Of a stretch of 38,947 nt of DNA, positions 8,055-14,416 are shown piece by piece (positions within the stretch are counted from its first letter, which is position 1; each line of letters begins with the position of its first letter). The stretch is taken from NCBI GenBank assembly GCA_937879875.1, contig CALFMN010000038.1, forward strand, positions 1 to 38,947. Reading direction: 5' to 3'. The stretch comes from an uncultured Chloroflexota bacterium. GTDB lineage: Bacteria > Chloroflexota > Dehalococcoidia > CAUJGQ01. Position numbers and translations under genes: made by a program. A model generated the notes under the pieces. That model worked only from the letters and a program-made list of their open reading frames with translations. It had not been told where the DNA came from and did no database searches.

Positions 8055-8129
8055 GGTGAGGGGAGTGGTGAAGAGTGAACGTGCTTCTTCACCATTTACC
8101 GCTCACCGCTCACCACTCACCCTCCGCGA
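8054..8129. repeat. GTGAG/CTCAC short inverted repeat array between receptor and permease genes
   Basis: The 82-base gap between the receptor and the first permease has GGTGAGGGGAGTGGTGAAG on the left. On the right is its degenerate reverse complement, TTCACCATTTACCGCTCACC, followed by two more CGCTCACC/CACTCACC units. It can fold into a long imperfect hairpin. A similar GTGAGTGGTGAAC motif is seen at about 28039-28051. Confidence 0.5.
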
Positions 8130-8136
8130 GTATGCC

Positions 8137-9087
8137 ATGCGCCGCTACATCATCCGCCGCCTGCTCGCGCTGCCGATGATCGCCGCCGCCGTGTCGGTGA
8201 TCACCTTCGCCGTGCTGCGTTCGCCCTGGGCGGGCGATCCCGCCGTGCTGCTCGCGGGGCAGGGTGCCTCGACGGACCAGATCGCCGGCATCCGCCACAC
8301 GCTTGGGCTCGATCGGCCGATCGTCGTGCAGTTCGGCGACTGGATCGGCCATCTGCTGCGCGGCGACTTCGGCAGAACCTTCCGCGGCCAGCAGCCGGTC
8401 TGGCCGGAGATCACGCGGCGCCTGCCGATCACGTTCGAGATCATGGCGCTGGCCGTGCTGTTCGGCACCTTCTTCGGCGTGCTCTACGGCATAATCTCGG
8501 CGATCCGCCAGAACACCTGGCTGGACTACGGGCTGCGCGTCTTCGCCGTCTTCGGCCAGTCGATCCCCAGCTTCTTTCTGCTCGTACTGCTGATCGTGCT
8601 GCCCTCGCTCTGGTGGCACTACTCGCCGCCGGTGGGCGGGCATAAGGCGCTGTTTGCCCATCCGTGGGAGAACCTGCGCCTTTATGTGCCGCCGACGCTG
8701 ATTTTAGCGGTGACGCATGCCGCCACGCTGATGCGGCTCACGCGCTCGACGCTGCTCGACGTGCTGCGGCAGGACTATGTGCGCACCGCGAACGCGAAGG
8801 GTCTGCGCGAGCGCAGCGTGGTCATGCGCCACGCGTTGCGCAACGCGCTGATCCCGATCGTGACGATCACCGGCGGGCTGATCGCCGAGCTGTTCTTCGG
8901 TGCGTTGATTCTCGAACAGGTCTTCAGCATCAACGGGCTGGGGCAGTTTTTCTTTCAGTCCGTGCTCTCGCGCGACTACCCCGTGGTGCAGTTTCTGGTC
9001 GTCTATACGGCCGGCGTGGTGATCGTGCTGAACCTGCTGGTGGATCTGAGCTACGTCGTGCTCGACCCGCGCGTGCGCTATACGTGA
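8137..9087 (+). CDS. ABC transporter permease, DppB type
   Basis: This 316-residue inner-membrane permease is of the binding-protein-dependent type. It starts RRYIIRRLLALPMIAAAVSV, the usual DppB/GsiC opening, with one membrane helix before a periplasmic region containing DRPIVVQFGDWIGHLLRGDF (typical LDRPlwvQY..WL...GDfG). Five further membrane segments follow. The EAA loop that contacts the ATPase is visible as DYVRTANAKGLRERSVVMRH. The ATG at 8137 begins the conserved N-terminus; in-frame codons upstream would translate the repeat at 8054-8129. It pairs with the permease at 9836. The cassette at 9088-9817 starts on the base after its stop codon. Confidence 0.93.
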   Translation: MRRYIIRRLLALPMIAAAVSVITFAVLRSPWAGDPAVLLAGQGASTDQIAGIRHTLGLDRPIVVQFGDWIGHLLRGDFGRTFRGQQPVWPEITRRLPITFEIMALAVLFGTFFGVLYGIISAIRQNTWLDYGLRVFAVFGQSIPSFFLLVLLIVLPSLWWHYSPPVGGHKALFAHPWENLRLYVPPTLILAVTHAATLMRLTRSTLLDVLRQDYVRTANAKGLRERSVVMRHALRNALIPIVTITGGLIAELFFGALILEQVFSINGLGQFFFQSVLSRDYPVVQFLVVYTAGVVIVLNLLVDLSYVVLDPRVRYT

Positions 9088-9142
9088 GGCCTATCCCTGC
9101 TTTGGCTGAAGCCAAATCTGTCCCTTCCCTACAAGGGAAGGG
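9088..9142 (+). repeat. Family-1 double-hairpin repeat, copy A
   Basis: GGCCTATCCCTGC is followed by stem 1 (TTTGGC/GCCAAA, 9101-9116), the linker TCTGT, and stem 2 (CCCTTCCCT/AGGGAAGGG, 9122-9142, loop ACA). It forms a mirrored pair with the copy at 9233-9283. Confidence 0.8.
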
Positions 9143-9232
9143 TTGGACTGAGGAGAAGCGAATGACTCGGAGGCGGCGACGTGATCGGTGGCGCGGTGGG
9201 GACCTGGCTGTGAAAGCGTGACGTTCTCGATT

Positions 9233-9283
9233 AACCCTTTCCTCGCAGGAAAGGGACAGACGGCGAAGCCGTCAGGGATAGGC
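9233..9283 (-). repeat. Family-1 double-hairpin repeat, copy B
   Basis: In reverse orientation: stem 2 CCCTTTCCT/AGGAAAGGG (9235-9255, loop CGC), linker ACAG, stem 1 ACGGC/GCCGT (9260-9272), then CAGGGATAGGC. Both stems differ from copy A but remain fully paired. The ribosome site of the DUF559 gene follows 7 bases later. Confidence 0.8.
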
Positions 9284-9301
9284 GATCGGCGGAGGGTCAT
9301 C

Positions 9302-9751
9302 GTGCCAGAGTACGGGCAGATCTCGTACCCAAGAAGCGACCCGGACAAGCGCACGTTGACGTTTCAGCTACGGCGCAGGACGACGCCGGCCGAACAGCGC
9401 CTGTGGCAGTCGCTGCGGGCCGACCGTCTCGCGGGCCTGCACTTCCGCAGGCAACAGCTAATCGCGGGCTTCATCGTGGACTTCTATTGTCACGCGGCGC
9501 GGCTCGCGGTCGAGGTCGATGGACCTGTCCACGAAACGCAAGCTGAATATGATGCCGAGCGCGACCGCATTCTTGGCCGTGAGGGTATACAAGTGCTGCA
9601 CATCGCCAATGAGGATGTCGAGCGGCGTTTGCCGCTGGTCCTGCGGCACATCATAGCCGCTTGCGGCGAGGCGTCGCCTACCCCTGCCTCGCCTGAAGGC
9701 TCGGCTGTCCCCTCCCCGCCGGGGAGGAGTTCGCTCGAGAACAACCGGTAG
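9302..9751 (+). CDS. DUF559 domain protein (Vsr/PD-(D/E)xK-like nuclease fold)
   Basis: This 149-residue protein carries the DUF559 signature. The opening helices are LRRRTTPAEQRLWQSLRADR, then LAGLHFRRQQLIAGFIVDFY, then CHAARLAVEVDGPVHETQAE, and YDAERDRILGREGIQVLHIA with a final ED.ERRL. DUF559 belongs to the Vsr-like branch of the endonuclease superfamily. The FIVDFYC aspartate, the AVEVDG acidic pair and the RRQQ segment correspond to the putative active site. The GTG at 9302 is preferred because GGAGG (9291-9295) is 6 bases upstream; the longer frame upstream would run through repeat copy B. The last 25 or so residues are encoded by repeat copy H. It is the only gene in the cassette, and a role in mobilising the flanking palindromes is my hypothesis. 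Confidence 0.85.
   Translation: MPEYGQISYPRSDPDKRTLTFQLRRRTTPAEQRLWQSLRADRLAGLHFRRQQLIAGFIVDFYCHAARLAVEVDGPVHETQAEYDAERDRILGREGIQVLHIANEDVERRLPLVLRHIIAACGEASPTPASPEGSAVPSPPGRSSLENNR
9676..9729 (+). repeat. Family-1 double-hairpin repeat, copy H, inside the 3' end of DUF559
   Basis: GCCTACCCCTGC, an imperfect stem 1 (GCCTCGCC/GGCTCGGC, loop TGAA), linker CTGT, and stem 2 (CTCCCC/GGGGAG). It is translated as the Pro/Ser-rich C-terminal tail of the DUF559 protein and is the most diverged copy. It pairs with the reverse copy at 9762-9817. Confidence 0.7.
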
Positions 9752-9761
9752 CCCTCGAACC

Positions 9762-9817
9762 AACCCTTCCCCGCGGGGAAGGGACAGATTTCGCGCCAGC
9801 GAAATCAGGGATAGGCC
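9762..9817 (-). repeat. Family-1 double-hairpin repeat, copy C (right end of cassette)
   Basis: In reverse orientation: stem 2 CCCTTCCCC/GGGGAAGGG (loop GC), linker ACAGA, stem 1 TTTCGC/GCGAAA (9789-9804), then TCAGGGATAGGCC. It is the mirror of copy A, which ends the cassette on the other side. Confidence 0.8.
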
Positions 9818-9835
9818 AGCGGGCGGAGATGGCGG

Positions 9836-10747
9836 ATGGCAGCGGCAACCAGAGCAGCGGGCGAACTCGCGTGGGGCGGCGGCGCGTGGCAGCAGCCAGG
9901 ATTGCTGCGTCGTGCCGGGCGGATGGCGCGCGGCCATCCGCTCGGCGTGTTCGGACTGCTGATGCTGATCGGCTTCATCGTGCTCGGTCTCTTCGGCCCG
10001 GCGCTGGCGCCGTACGATCCGCATGCCCTGCGGGCGGGCGCGCCGCTGGGCGGCCTCTCACCGCGGCATCCTTTCGGCCTGAACAATCTTGGACAGGATC
10101 TGTTCAGCCGCGTGCTGGCCGGGGCGCGTACCACGCTGACGATCTCCGGCACGGCGGTGCTGATCGGCGGCTCGCTCGGCTCGTTCATCGGCATTCTCTC
10201 CGGTTTCTACGGCCGCTGGGTCGACTACCTGCTGCAGCGTTCCGGGGAGGCGTTCGCCGCCTTCCCCGGGCTGATCCTCTACCTGATGCTGATCACGGCC
10301 TTCGGGCGCGGGCCGAAGACGATCGTGCTGGCGCTGGCCGTGGGCGGGCTGTTCGGCGGTTCGCGCATCCTGCGCGCGGCCACGATCGTGGAGCGGCATA
10401 CCACGTACGTCGAGGCGGCGCGGGCTCTGGGTTGCTCCGAGCGGCGCGTGTTCTTCCGCCACGTCGTGCCCAATGTGCTGCCGCTCACCGTGGTGCTGAT
10501 CAGCGGCGGGCTGGGCGCGGCGATTCTGGCCGAATCGGCGCTCGCGTTTCTTGGCCTGGGCGTGGCGCCGGGAACGCCCAGCTGGGGCATCGACATCAGC
10601 GGCGCCAACCTGACGTTTGCGCGGCTGGGCCACTGGAACCTGGTCGTCTTCCCCGGCCTGGCGATCAGCCTGGCGGTGCTGGGCGCCAACCTGCTGGGCG
10701 ACGCGCTGCGCGACATCTGGGATCCGCGCCTGCGCGGCCGGCGCTGA
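9836..10747 (+). CDS. ABC transporter permease, DppC type
   Basis: This 303-residue inner-membrane permease is the second subunit of the channel. The N-terminal helix HPLGVFGLLMLIGFIVLGLF is followed by LAPYDPHA and HPFGLNNLGQDLFSRVLAGA, the hallmark HPlGTD..GRDvlSR.l.G region of DppC/GsiD proteins. The EAA loop reads TYVEAARALGCSERRVFFRH, and the end has GTPSWGIDI and WDPRLRGRR. The ATG at 9836 was chosen with GGCGGAG (9822-9828) upstream; an ATG at 9829 is in a different frame. No ATPase genes (DppD/DppF type) follow: the next gene is a foreign methyltransferase, so the ATPases must be elsewhere or lost. Confidence 0.93.
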   Translation: MAAATRAAGELAWGGGAWQQPGLLRRAGRMARGHPLGVFGLLMLIGFIVLGLFGPALAPYDPHALRAGAPLGGLSPRHPFGLNNLGQDLFSRVLAGARTTLTISGTAVLIGGSLGSFIGILSGFYGRWVDYLLQRSGEAFAAFPGLILYLMLITAFGRGPKTIVLALAVGGLFGGSRILRAATIVERHTTYVEAARALGCSERRVFFRHVVPNVLPLTVVLISGGLGAAILAESALAFLGLGVAPGTPSWGIDISGANLTFARLGHWNLVVFPGLAISLAVLGANLLGDALRDIWDPRLRGRR

Positions 10748-10769
10748 GCGCGGAAGCGCTCTACGACGA

Positions 10770-11867
10770 ATGACGGAACATCAGTGCGAACTGTCCTGGC
10801 AAATGCGATATGCTAACCGCGGATTCTTGCAGGCGCCGTCCGAGTCGTGGATCGTGCCTGGCACTGAGGCGCAGCCCTTGGCCGCTCTCCAACCTTACTA
10901 CAGTACGCACGCAGGCCATGCGTATCTCGGAGACTCTCTGGCGATCATGCAGGAACTGCCAGACTCTTCAGTGAACTTAGCCATGACCTCGCCGCCCTTT
11001 GCCCTCACCTTTAAGAAGGAATATGGAAACCAGCACCAAGATGATTACGTTCAGTGGTTTTGCCAGTACGCCAGCGAGATCCATCGCCTGCTGACGGACG
11101 ACGGTTCTTTTGTTGTGGATCTAGGTGGTGCATGGCGAAAGGGTAGCCCAACCCGATCGTTGTACGTATACCGGCTAATTCTCGCCTTATGCGAGCAGAT
11201 CGGCTTTCAGTTAGCCCAAGAGTTCTTCTGGTATCGGCCAGCCGCTTTGCCCTCACCAGCAGAGTGGGTCACCGTCCGAAGGATCCGTGTCAAGGATGCA
11301 GTCAACTATATCTTTTGGCTTTCGAAGACTAAACATCCAAAAGCTGACAACAGGAGAGTACTTGTTCCATATAGCAAAGACATGAAGCGGCTCATCGAAA
11401 AGGGCTATCGGGCCAAGCAGCGACCGAGTGGCCACAACATCACAGCGAAATTCGATCGGAATCTCGGTGGTGCGATACCTTCAAATCTTCTTGAATTGGG
11501 GAACAACGATGCCTCTGGTACATATATGGCTGCATGCAAGAAGCTCGGACTGAAGCCACATCCTGCTCGTTACCCGGTAGGTATTCCAAGTTTTTTCATC
11601 AGCCTGTGTACCGAGTCAGGTGACCTGGTGATGGATCCATTCGGCGGATCCAATACGACGGGGTACGCAGCGCAGAGCCTTGACCGCCGCTGGATCGCAA
11701 TTGAATCACATGAGCCGTATCTGCGCGGCTCGACGCTCCGATTCCCAGGAGATGTGCTTATGGGAAGCGGAATAGAGGGAGCCCACACACGGTTGCCACA
11801 TATCGAGGCAATCGAGCCACAGCGTCAGCCGTCTTTGTTTGAAGCCTTTCCGATCTCGGCGGACTGA
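10770..11867 (+). CDS. PvuII-like type II DNA methyltransferase (probable N4-cytosine)
   Basis: This 365-residue methyltransferase shows the beta-class motif order. The catalytic motif IV TSPPFA (residues 73-78) comes before the AdoMet-binding motif DPFGGSNTTG (about 288-297). The SPPF form is typical of N4-cytosine enzymes. It closely resembles my recollection of M.PvuII (CAGCTG) over its length: SPPFALTFKKEYGN, DGSFVVDLGGAWRKG, LPSPAEWVTVRRIRVKDAVN, RPSGHNI, GGAIPSNLLE and HPARYPVGIPSFFI. CAGCTG is therefore the best guess for its target but is untested. No strong ribosome site precedes the ATG at 10770; an ATG at 10803 is an alternative. Base composition falls well below the neighbours from here to about 12,700, a sign of transfer. 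Its 3' end overlaps the convergent controller gene by 43 bases. Confidence 0.92.
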   Translation: MTEHQCELSWQMRYANRGFLQAPSESWIVPGTEAQPLAALQPYYSTHAGHAYLGDSLAIMQELPDSSVNLAMTSPPFALTFKKEYGNQHQDDYVQWFCQYASEIHRLLTDDGSFVVDLGGAWRKGSPTRSLYVYRLILALCEQIGFQLAQEFFWYRPAALPSPAEWVTVRRIRVKDAVNYIFWLSKTKHPKADNRRVLVPYSKDMKRLIEKGYRAKQRPSGHNITAKFDRNLGGAIPSNLLELGNNDASGTYMAACKKLGLKPHPARYPVGIPSFFISLCTESGDLVMDPFGGSNTTGYAAQSLDRRWIAIESHEPYLRGSTLRFPGDVLMGSGIEGAHTRLPHIEAIEPQRQPSLFEAFPISAD

Positions 11868-12088
11868 GTGTCCATCAGGTTCACCAACTCTCCAAGCGAG
11901 AGGCCCAGCGCCCGCGCAATAGCCTCGGTACTCTCGAGTGTCGCTCGGCGTTTGCCTCTCTCAAGCAAGCTGACGAAGGTTCGATCGAGACCCGATCGAT
12001 CTGCCAGCGCCTCTTGTGAGACGCCGACCTCCTTGCGGAGTCGCCGCATGGCCTGGCCGAGCCTCATGGATGGCGGTAGCTGGCTCAT
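11825..12088 (-). CDS. XRE-family controller (C protein) of the restriction-modification system
   Basis: This 87-residue single-domain helix-turn-helix protein matches the size of C proteins of type II systems. The domain spans about residues 8-68, with LGQAMRRLRKEVGVSQEALA, DRSGLDRTFVSLLERGKRRA and TLESTEAIARALGLSLGELV. C proteins bind tandem boxes before their own operon and delay nuclease expression until methylation is complete. Its ATG overlaps the nuclease stop codon in an ATGA (12085-12088), so the two are translationally coupled. It is the second gene of the operon, after the nuclease, whereas in PvuII-type systems C comes first. Its target is probably the palindrome at 12676-12689. 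Confidence 0.85.
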   Translation of the reverse strand: MSQLPPSMRLGQAMRRLRKEVGVSQEALADRSGLDRTFVSLLERGKRRATLESTEAIARALGLSLGELVNLMDTQSAEIGKASNKDG

Positions 12089-12639
12089 CCGAACGTACGA
12101 AGGAGGCTGGCGAGATCATCAGTCCAGCCTGGCAGAAGAGCGCCGTCGCGCATTACCTCCAGCTTGTCGTGCAGGTGACCAAGCCCAGGGTGGGCTGGGT
12201 GTTCGGGGAACGCGTCGGTCCTCGCGAAGACAAACCGCCACTGCTGGGTACGATTGAACAAACAGGCCGCAACAATGTCGAATTCGTCTCGATGATAGAA
12301 TCGGAGGTGCTTGCCCCCTAATTGGTTTCTCGTCTTCTTAAAGTCGATCGTAACCAACGCGAGGCTTTCTTGGTTAGCTATGTTCTTGGCCTTCTGAACG
12401 TTCTTGCACTCCGTGTGGAGTGTCCGTCCGCGATAGCTGAGGGCAAAGTCTGGCTGCCCTTCGCCGCCCACCGTATAGCCGTCGATTACTCCCTGGACTC
12501 GCAAATGCTCAATCAATAGCCGCAGATGCTCCTCGGCAACCGCGCCCTTCACATTCATCAGACATCTCGGGTTGCCGAGGATGGCTTTAAACAGTTCGTC
12601 GGCCGTGAGCCCGAAGTAGGACTCAAGTGTCTCAGTCAC
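12085..12639 (-). CDS. Probable type II restriction endonuclease, PD-(D/E)xK fold
   Basis: This 184-residue protein has a clear PD...ECK catalytic core: P63-D64 in GEGQPDFALSYRGR and E77-C78-K79 in TLHTECKN. It is preceded by a helix with conserved acids (GAVAEEHLRLLIEHLRVQGV). A family name is not evident, and I see no resemblance to R.PvuII, although the partner methyltransferase is PvuII-like. Its identity as the cognate nuclease rests on the fold signature, the coupled controller and the adjacent methyltransferase. The start is GTG at 12639, with only a weak upstream purine stretch. The palindromic operator lies 37-50 bases before the start. It shares the low-GC composition of the island. 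A non-restriction nuclease of the same fold is possible but less likely. Confidence 0.75.
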   Translation of the reverse strand: MTETLESYFGLTADELFKAILGNPRCLMNVKGAVAEEHLRLLIEHLRVQGVIDGYTVGGEGQPDFALSYRGRTLHTECKNVQKAKNIANQESLALVTIDFKKTRNQLGGKHLRFYHRDEFDIVAACLFNRTQQWRFVFARTDAFPEHPAHPGLGHLHDKLEVMRDGALLPGWTDDLASLLRTFG

Positions 12640-12675
12640 GTTCCGAAGCTATGGAGACGGTGGCCAGATGGTCTA

Positions 12676-12689
12676 CGGACTATAGTCCG
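12676..12689. promoter_or_regulatory. C-box-like operator of the restriction operon
   Basis: CGGACTATAGTCCG is a perfect 14-bp palindrome, 37 bases upstream of the nuclease GTG on the minus strand. Its core GACTATAGTC resembles the GACT...AGTC half-boxes bound by C proteins. After a short spacer on the nuclease side comes a degenerate second box (GACCATCT). This is the expected layout of a strong and a weak box for autogenous control. Confidence 0.65.
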
Positions 12690-12726
12690 CAATTCGCTGA
12701 AGCGGGTGAGGCATGTTGTCGGCGTA

Positions 12727-13320
12727 TCAGTGCTGCGGAACGATTGCCGCCGGCTCGCGCTCCGCGCCCGTGCGCCGGCGCCGCTGGTAGGCGCGGACTT
12801 TGGTGCGGTTGCCGCAGACTTGCATCTCGCACCAGGCGCCGGAACGGTTCTTTGAGGCATCGTAGAAGGCCCAGCGGCAGCCGCCGGCGCGGCAGATTTT
12901 CAGCCGCCGCCAGGTACCGTCCACCATCGCCGTGTAGACGACGCCCAGCAGACGCGCGACGGCGCCGTTCAGTCCGCCGCGTCCCCGCTGCAGCGTCGCC
13001 GTGCCATCCGCGGCAAAGCGCAGCTGCAGCGCAGCGACGCCCGCCAACGCGTTGAGCGCGGTGATCGCCTTTGCCGGCGCCGTGCCCTGGCCGCCGTGAT
13101 TGGCCGAGAGCAGTTCGCGCAGCGCTTCGCGCAGCGAGAGGGCACGGCGCAGATCGGCGGGGCCGAGATCGGGCTCGCGTTCGAGCAGCCCCTGATCGGC
13201 GAGCCAGTCGCGCAGCGCGGCCACGTTGCGCAGATCGTCGCGCCCCGCCTCGATGTCCAGCGTGTTGACGAAAGCCTGCACGAGCGCGAGATCGCCCGGT
13301 GCAGGCAGGCGGCCTGGCAC
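12727..13320 (-). CDS. CGNR zinc-finger / ABATE domain regulator
   Basis: This 197-residue protein has an N-terminal ABATE-like domain (LALVQAFVNTLD, LRNVAALRDWLADQGLL, RALSLREALRELL). It ends in a CGNR zinc finger: C-x4-C in CRAGGCRWAFYDASKNRSGA, then WCEMQVCGNRTKVRAYQRRR. Proteins of this family are thought to be stress-linked transcription regulators that sense a ligand through the N-terminal domain. The GTG start at 13320 is favoured by AGGA five bases upstream; the open frame continues upstream to 13371 without such a signal. It is monocistronic, upstream of the foreign restriction operon, and has normal high GC, so it probably marks the edge of the resident chromosome. Its regulon is unknown. 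Confidence 0.85.
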   Translation of the reverse strand: MPGRLPAPGDLALVQAFVNTLDIEAGRDDLRNVAALRDWLADQGLLEREPDLGPADLRRALSLREALRELLSANHGGQGTAPAKAITALNALAGVAALQLRFAADGTATLQRGRGGLNGAVARLLGVVYTAMVDGTWRRLKICRAGGCRWAFYDASKNRSGAWCEMQVCGNRTKVRAYQRRRRTGAEREPAAIVPQH

Positions 13321-13529
13321 AGCGGTCCTGACCTTTCCGCCGCGCTTCCGCAGCGCGTTACAACACCACAATACGCCCGTTACCGGTTATTAGACAACGT
13401 GCGTACGCAGTCTCCCGAATTGCAAGGAAACCAGCAGACCAGAGCACGCGTACATAGAACATTCGTGCTAAACTGGATCGTGTACCGACACCGCCGTAGC
13501 CGATACAGTGGTTAGGAACGGAGGCGGTC

Positions 13530-13769
13530 ATGTTCGAGCCCGAGGTCTGGAAAATGGTCCGCGAGTTGGAGCGGGAGCACACCGATCGGCAGATGCTCTG
13601 GCGTCTGCGAATCGCTCAGGAGCATCGCGCCGAGCCGTTCCCGGTGCGGTTCTGGCGCCGAGTGCGCCCGGCGCACGCACACGGTTCGGCGGCGACCGGG
13701 GCCTCGGCGCGAACGGAGCGGACCGCGGGTCCGGCGCGCCGTCGTGCCGTTTCCGGCGACGGAGGCTGA
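13530..13769 (+). CDS. Small basic hypothetical protein
   Basis: This 79-residue ORF has a strong ribosome site (GGAGG at 13520-13524, 5 bases before the ATG). Its N-terminal half, MFEPEVWKMVRELEREHTDR, is a plausible charged amphipathic helix, and the C-terminal half is rich in Arg, Ala and Pro. Small proteins of this pattern are common in high-GC genomes. I do not recognise a family. It precedes the DinB-like gene by about 80 bases in the same direction and may be cotranscribed with it. Its base composition is less regular than that of confident genes here, so the C-terminal part may be poorly conserved. Confidence 0.5.
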   Translation: MFEPEVWKMVRELEREHTDRQMLWRLRIAQEHRAEPFPVRFWRRVRPAHAHGSAATGASARTERTAGPARRRAVSGDGG

Positions 13770-13849
13770 TCGTGGCCACACTCACCGCGCACCCGTACGA
13801 GTTGCTCGCGTGGTCGCCGTCGCAATGGTCGCGCATGCAAGGAGCAGGC

Positions 13850-14359
13850 ATGATGCCCGAGCGGATGGACCGGTCCACGCTGCTGGTGAAGATGCAGGAA
13901 GCGCACGCCGTACTGGAAGCGGCGCTGGCGGCGGTGGACGCCGAACGCATGGTCGAGCCCGGCGTTACGGACGCCTGGTCCGTGCGTGATCTCTTGAACC
14001 ACCTTTGCTTCTGGGAGCAGCGCACGCTCTGGCAGCTCGGCCTTCCGGCCGCGGAGCAGCCCGCGCCCCTGACGGAGGCCGAGCTGCACCGGCTCAATGC
14101 AGAGTCGGCCGCAGACGGCCGCGGACGGACGCCCTCCGAGGCACTGGCGGCGCACCGGCAGGCCTATGCCGAGCTGCTGGCCACCGTCTCTGCCCTGGGC
14201 GACGATGAACTCAACGACACGGCGCGCCTCGGAGCGGTTGGCCACACGGTCTGGGAGCAGATCGCCGGCGACAGCTACGAGCACTACGAAGAGCACGCCG
14301 CCGAGATCCGTACCTGGCTGGCGCAGCGCGGAACGCCAGGCGCGGGCACCTATCCCTGA
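13850..14359 (+). CDS. DinB/ClbS-like four-helix-bundle protein
   Basis: This 169-residue protein fits the DinB-like superfamily of helical bundles, which bind a metal through three histidines. Candidates are the His in SVRDLLNHLCFWEQRTLWQ and two in SYEHYEEHAAEIRTWL, at the expected positions in helices 2 and 4. The N-terminal part STLLVKMQEAHAVLEAALAA and the central PLTEAELHRLNAESAADGRG match ClbS/DfsB-type members. Roles range from thiol transfer to detoxification, and nothing here specifies one. The ATG at 13850 has AAGGAG five bases upstream. The stop codon is the TGA of the CCTATCCCTGA motif of repeat copy D, so the last residues (TYP) are repeat-derived. Confidence 0.75.
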   Translation: MMPERMDRSTLLVKMQEAHAVLEAALAAVDAERMVEPGVTDAWSVRDLLNHLCFWEQRTLWQLGLPAAEQPAPLTEAELHRLNAESAADGRGRTPSEALAAHRQAYAELLATVSALGDDELNDTARLGAVGHTVWEQIAGDSYEHYEEHAAEIRTWLAQRGTPGAGTYP

Positions 14360-14399
14360 CTTCGCAAGCGAAGTCTGTCCCTTCCCCACAGGGGAAGGG
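14348..14399 (+). repeat. Family-1 double-hairpin repeat, copy D
   Basis: ACCTATCCCT leads into stem 1 GACTTCGC/GCGAAGTC (14358-14375, loop AA). The linker TGT and stem 2 CCCTTCCCC/GGGGAAGGG (14379-14399, loop ACA) follow. It mirrors copy E 33 bases downstream, and the pair sits between convergent genes. No run of T follows either stem, so it is not a classical terminator. Confidence 0.8.
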
Positions 14400-14416
14400 T
14401 GATTCGAGAGTCATCG

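Larger units (their letters stand above)
9088..9817. mobile_element. Candidate 730-bp mobile cassette: inverted REP-like ends plus DUF559 gene
   Basis: The segment between the two permease genes starts GGCCTATCCCTG (9088-9099) and ends CAGGGATAGGCC (9806-9817), a perfect 12-bp terminal inverted repeat. The similarity extends through about 50 bases of double-hairpin structure. Inner copies of the same repeat flank the single gene, giving the order repeat(+), repeat(-), DUF559, repeat(+), repeat(-). Removing it leaves 18 bases, including GGCGGAG, between the upstream stop and the downstream ATG, which is ordinary operon spacing. I see no obvious target-site duplication. That it is mobile is inference; structure and position are seen directly. 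Confidence 0.6.
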
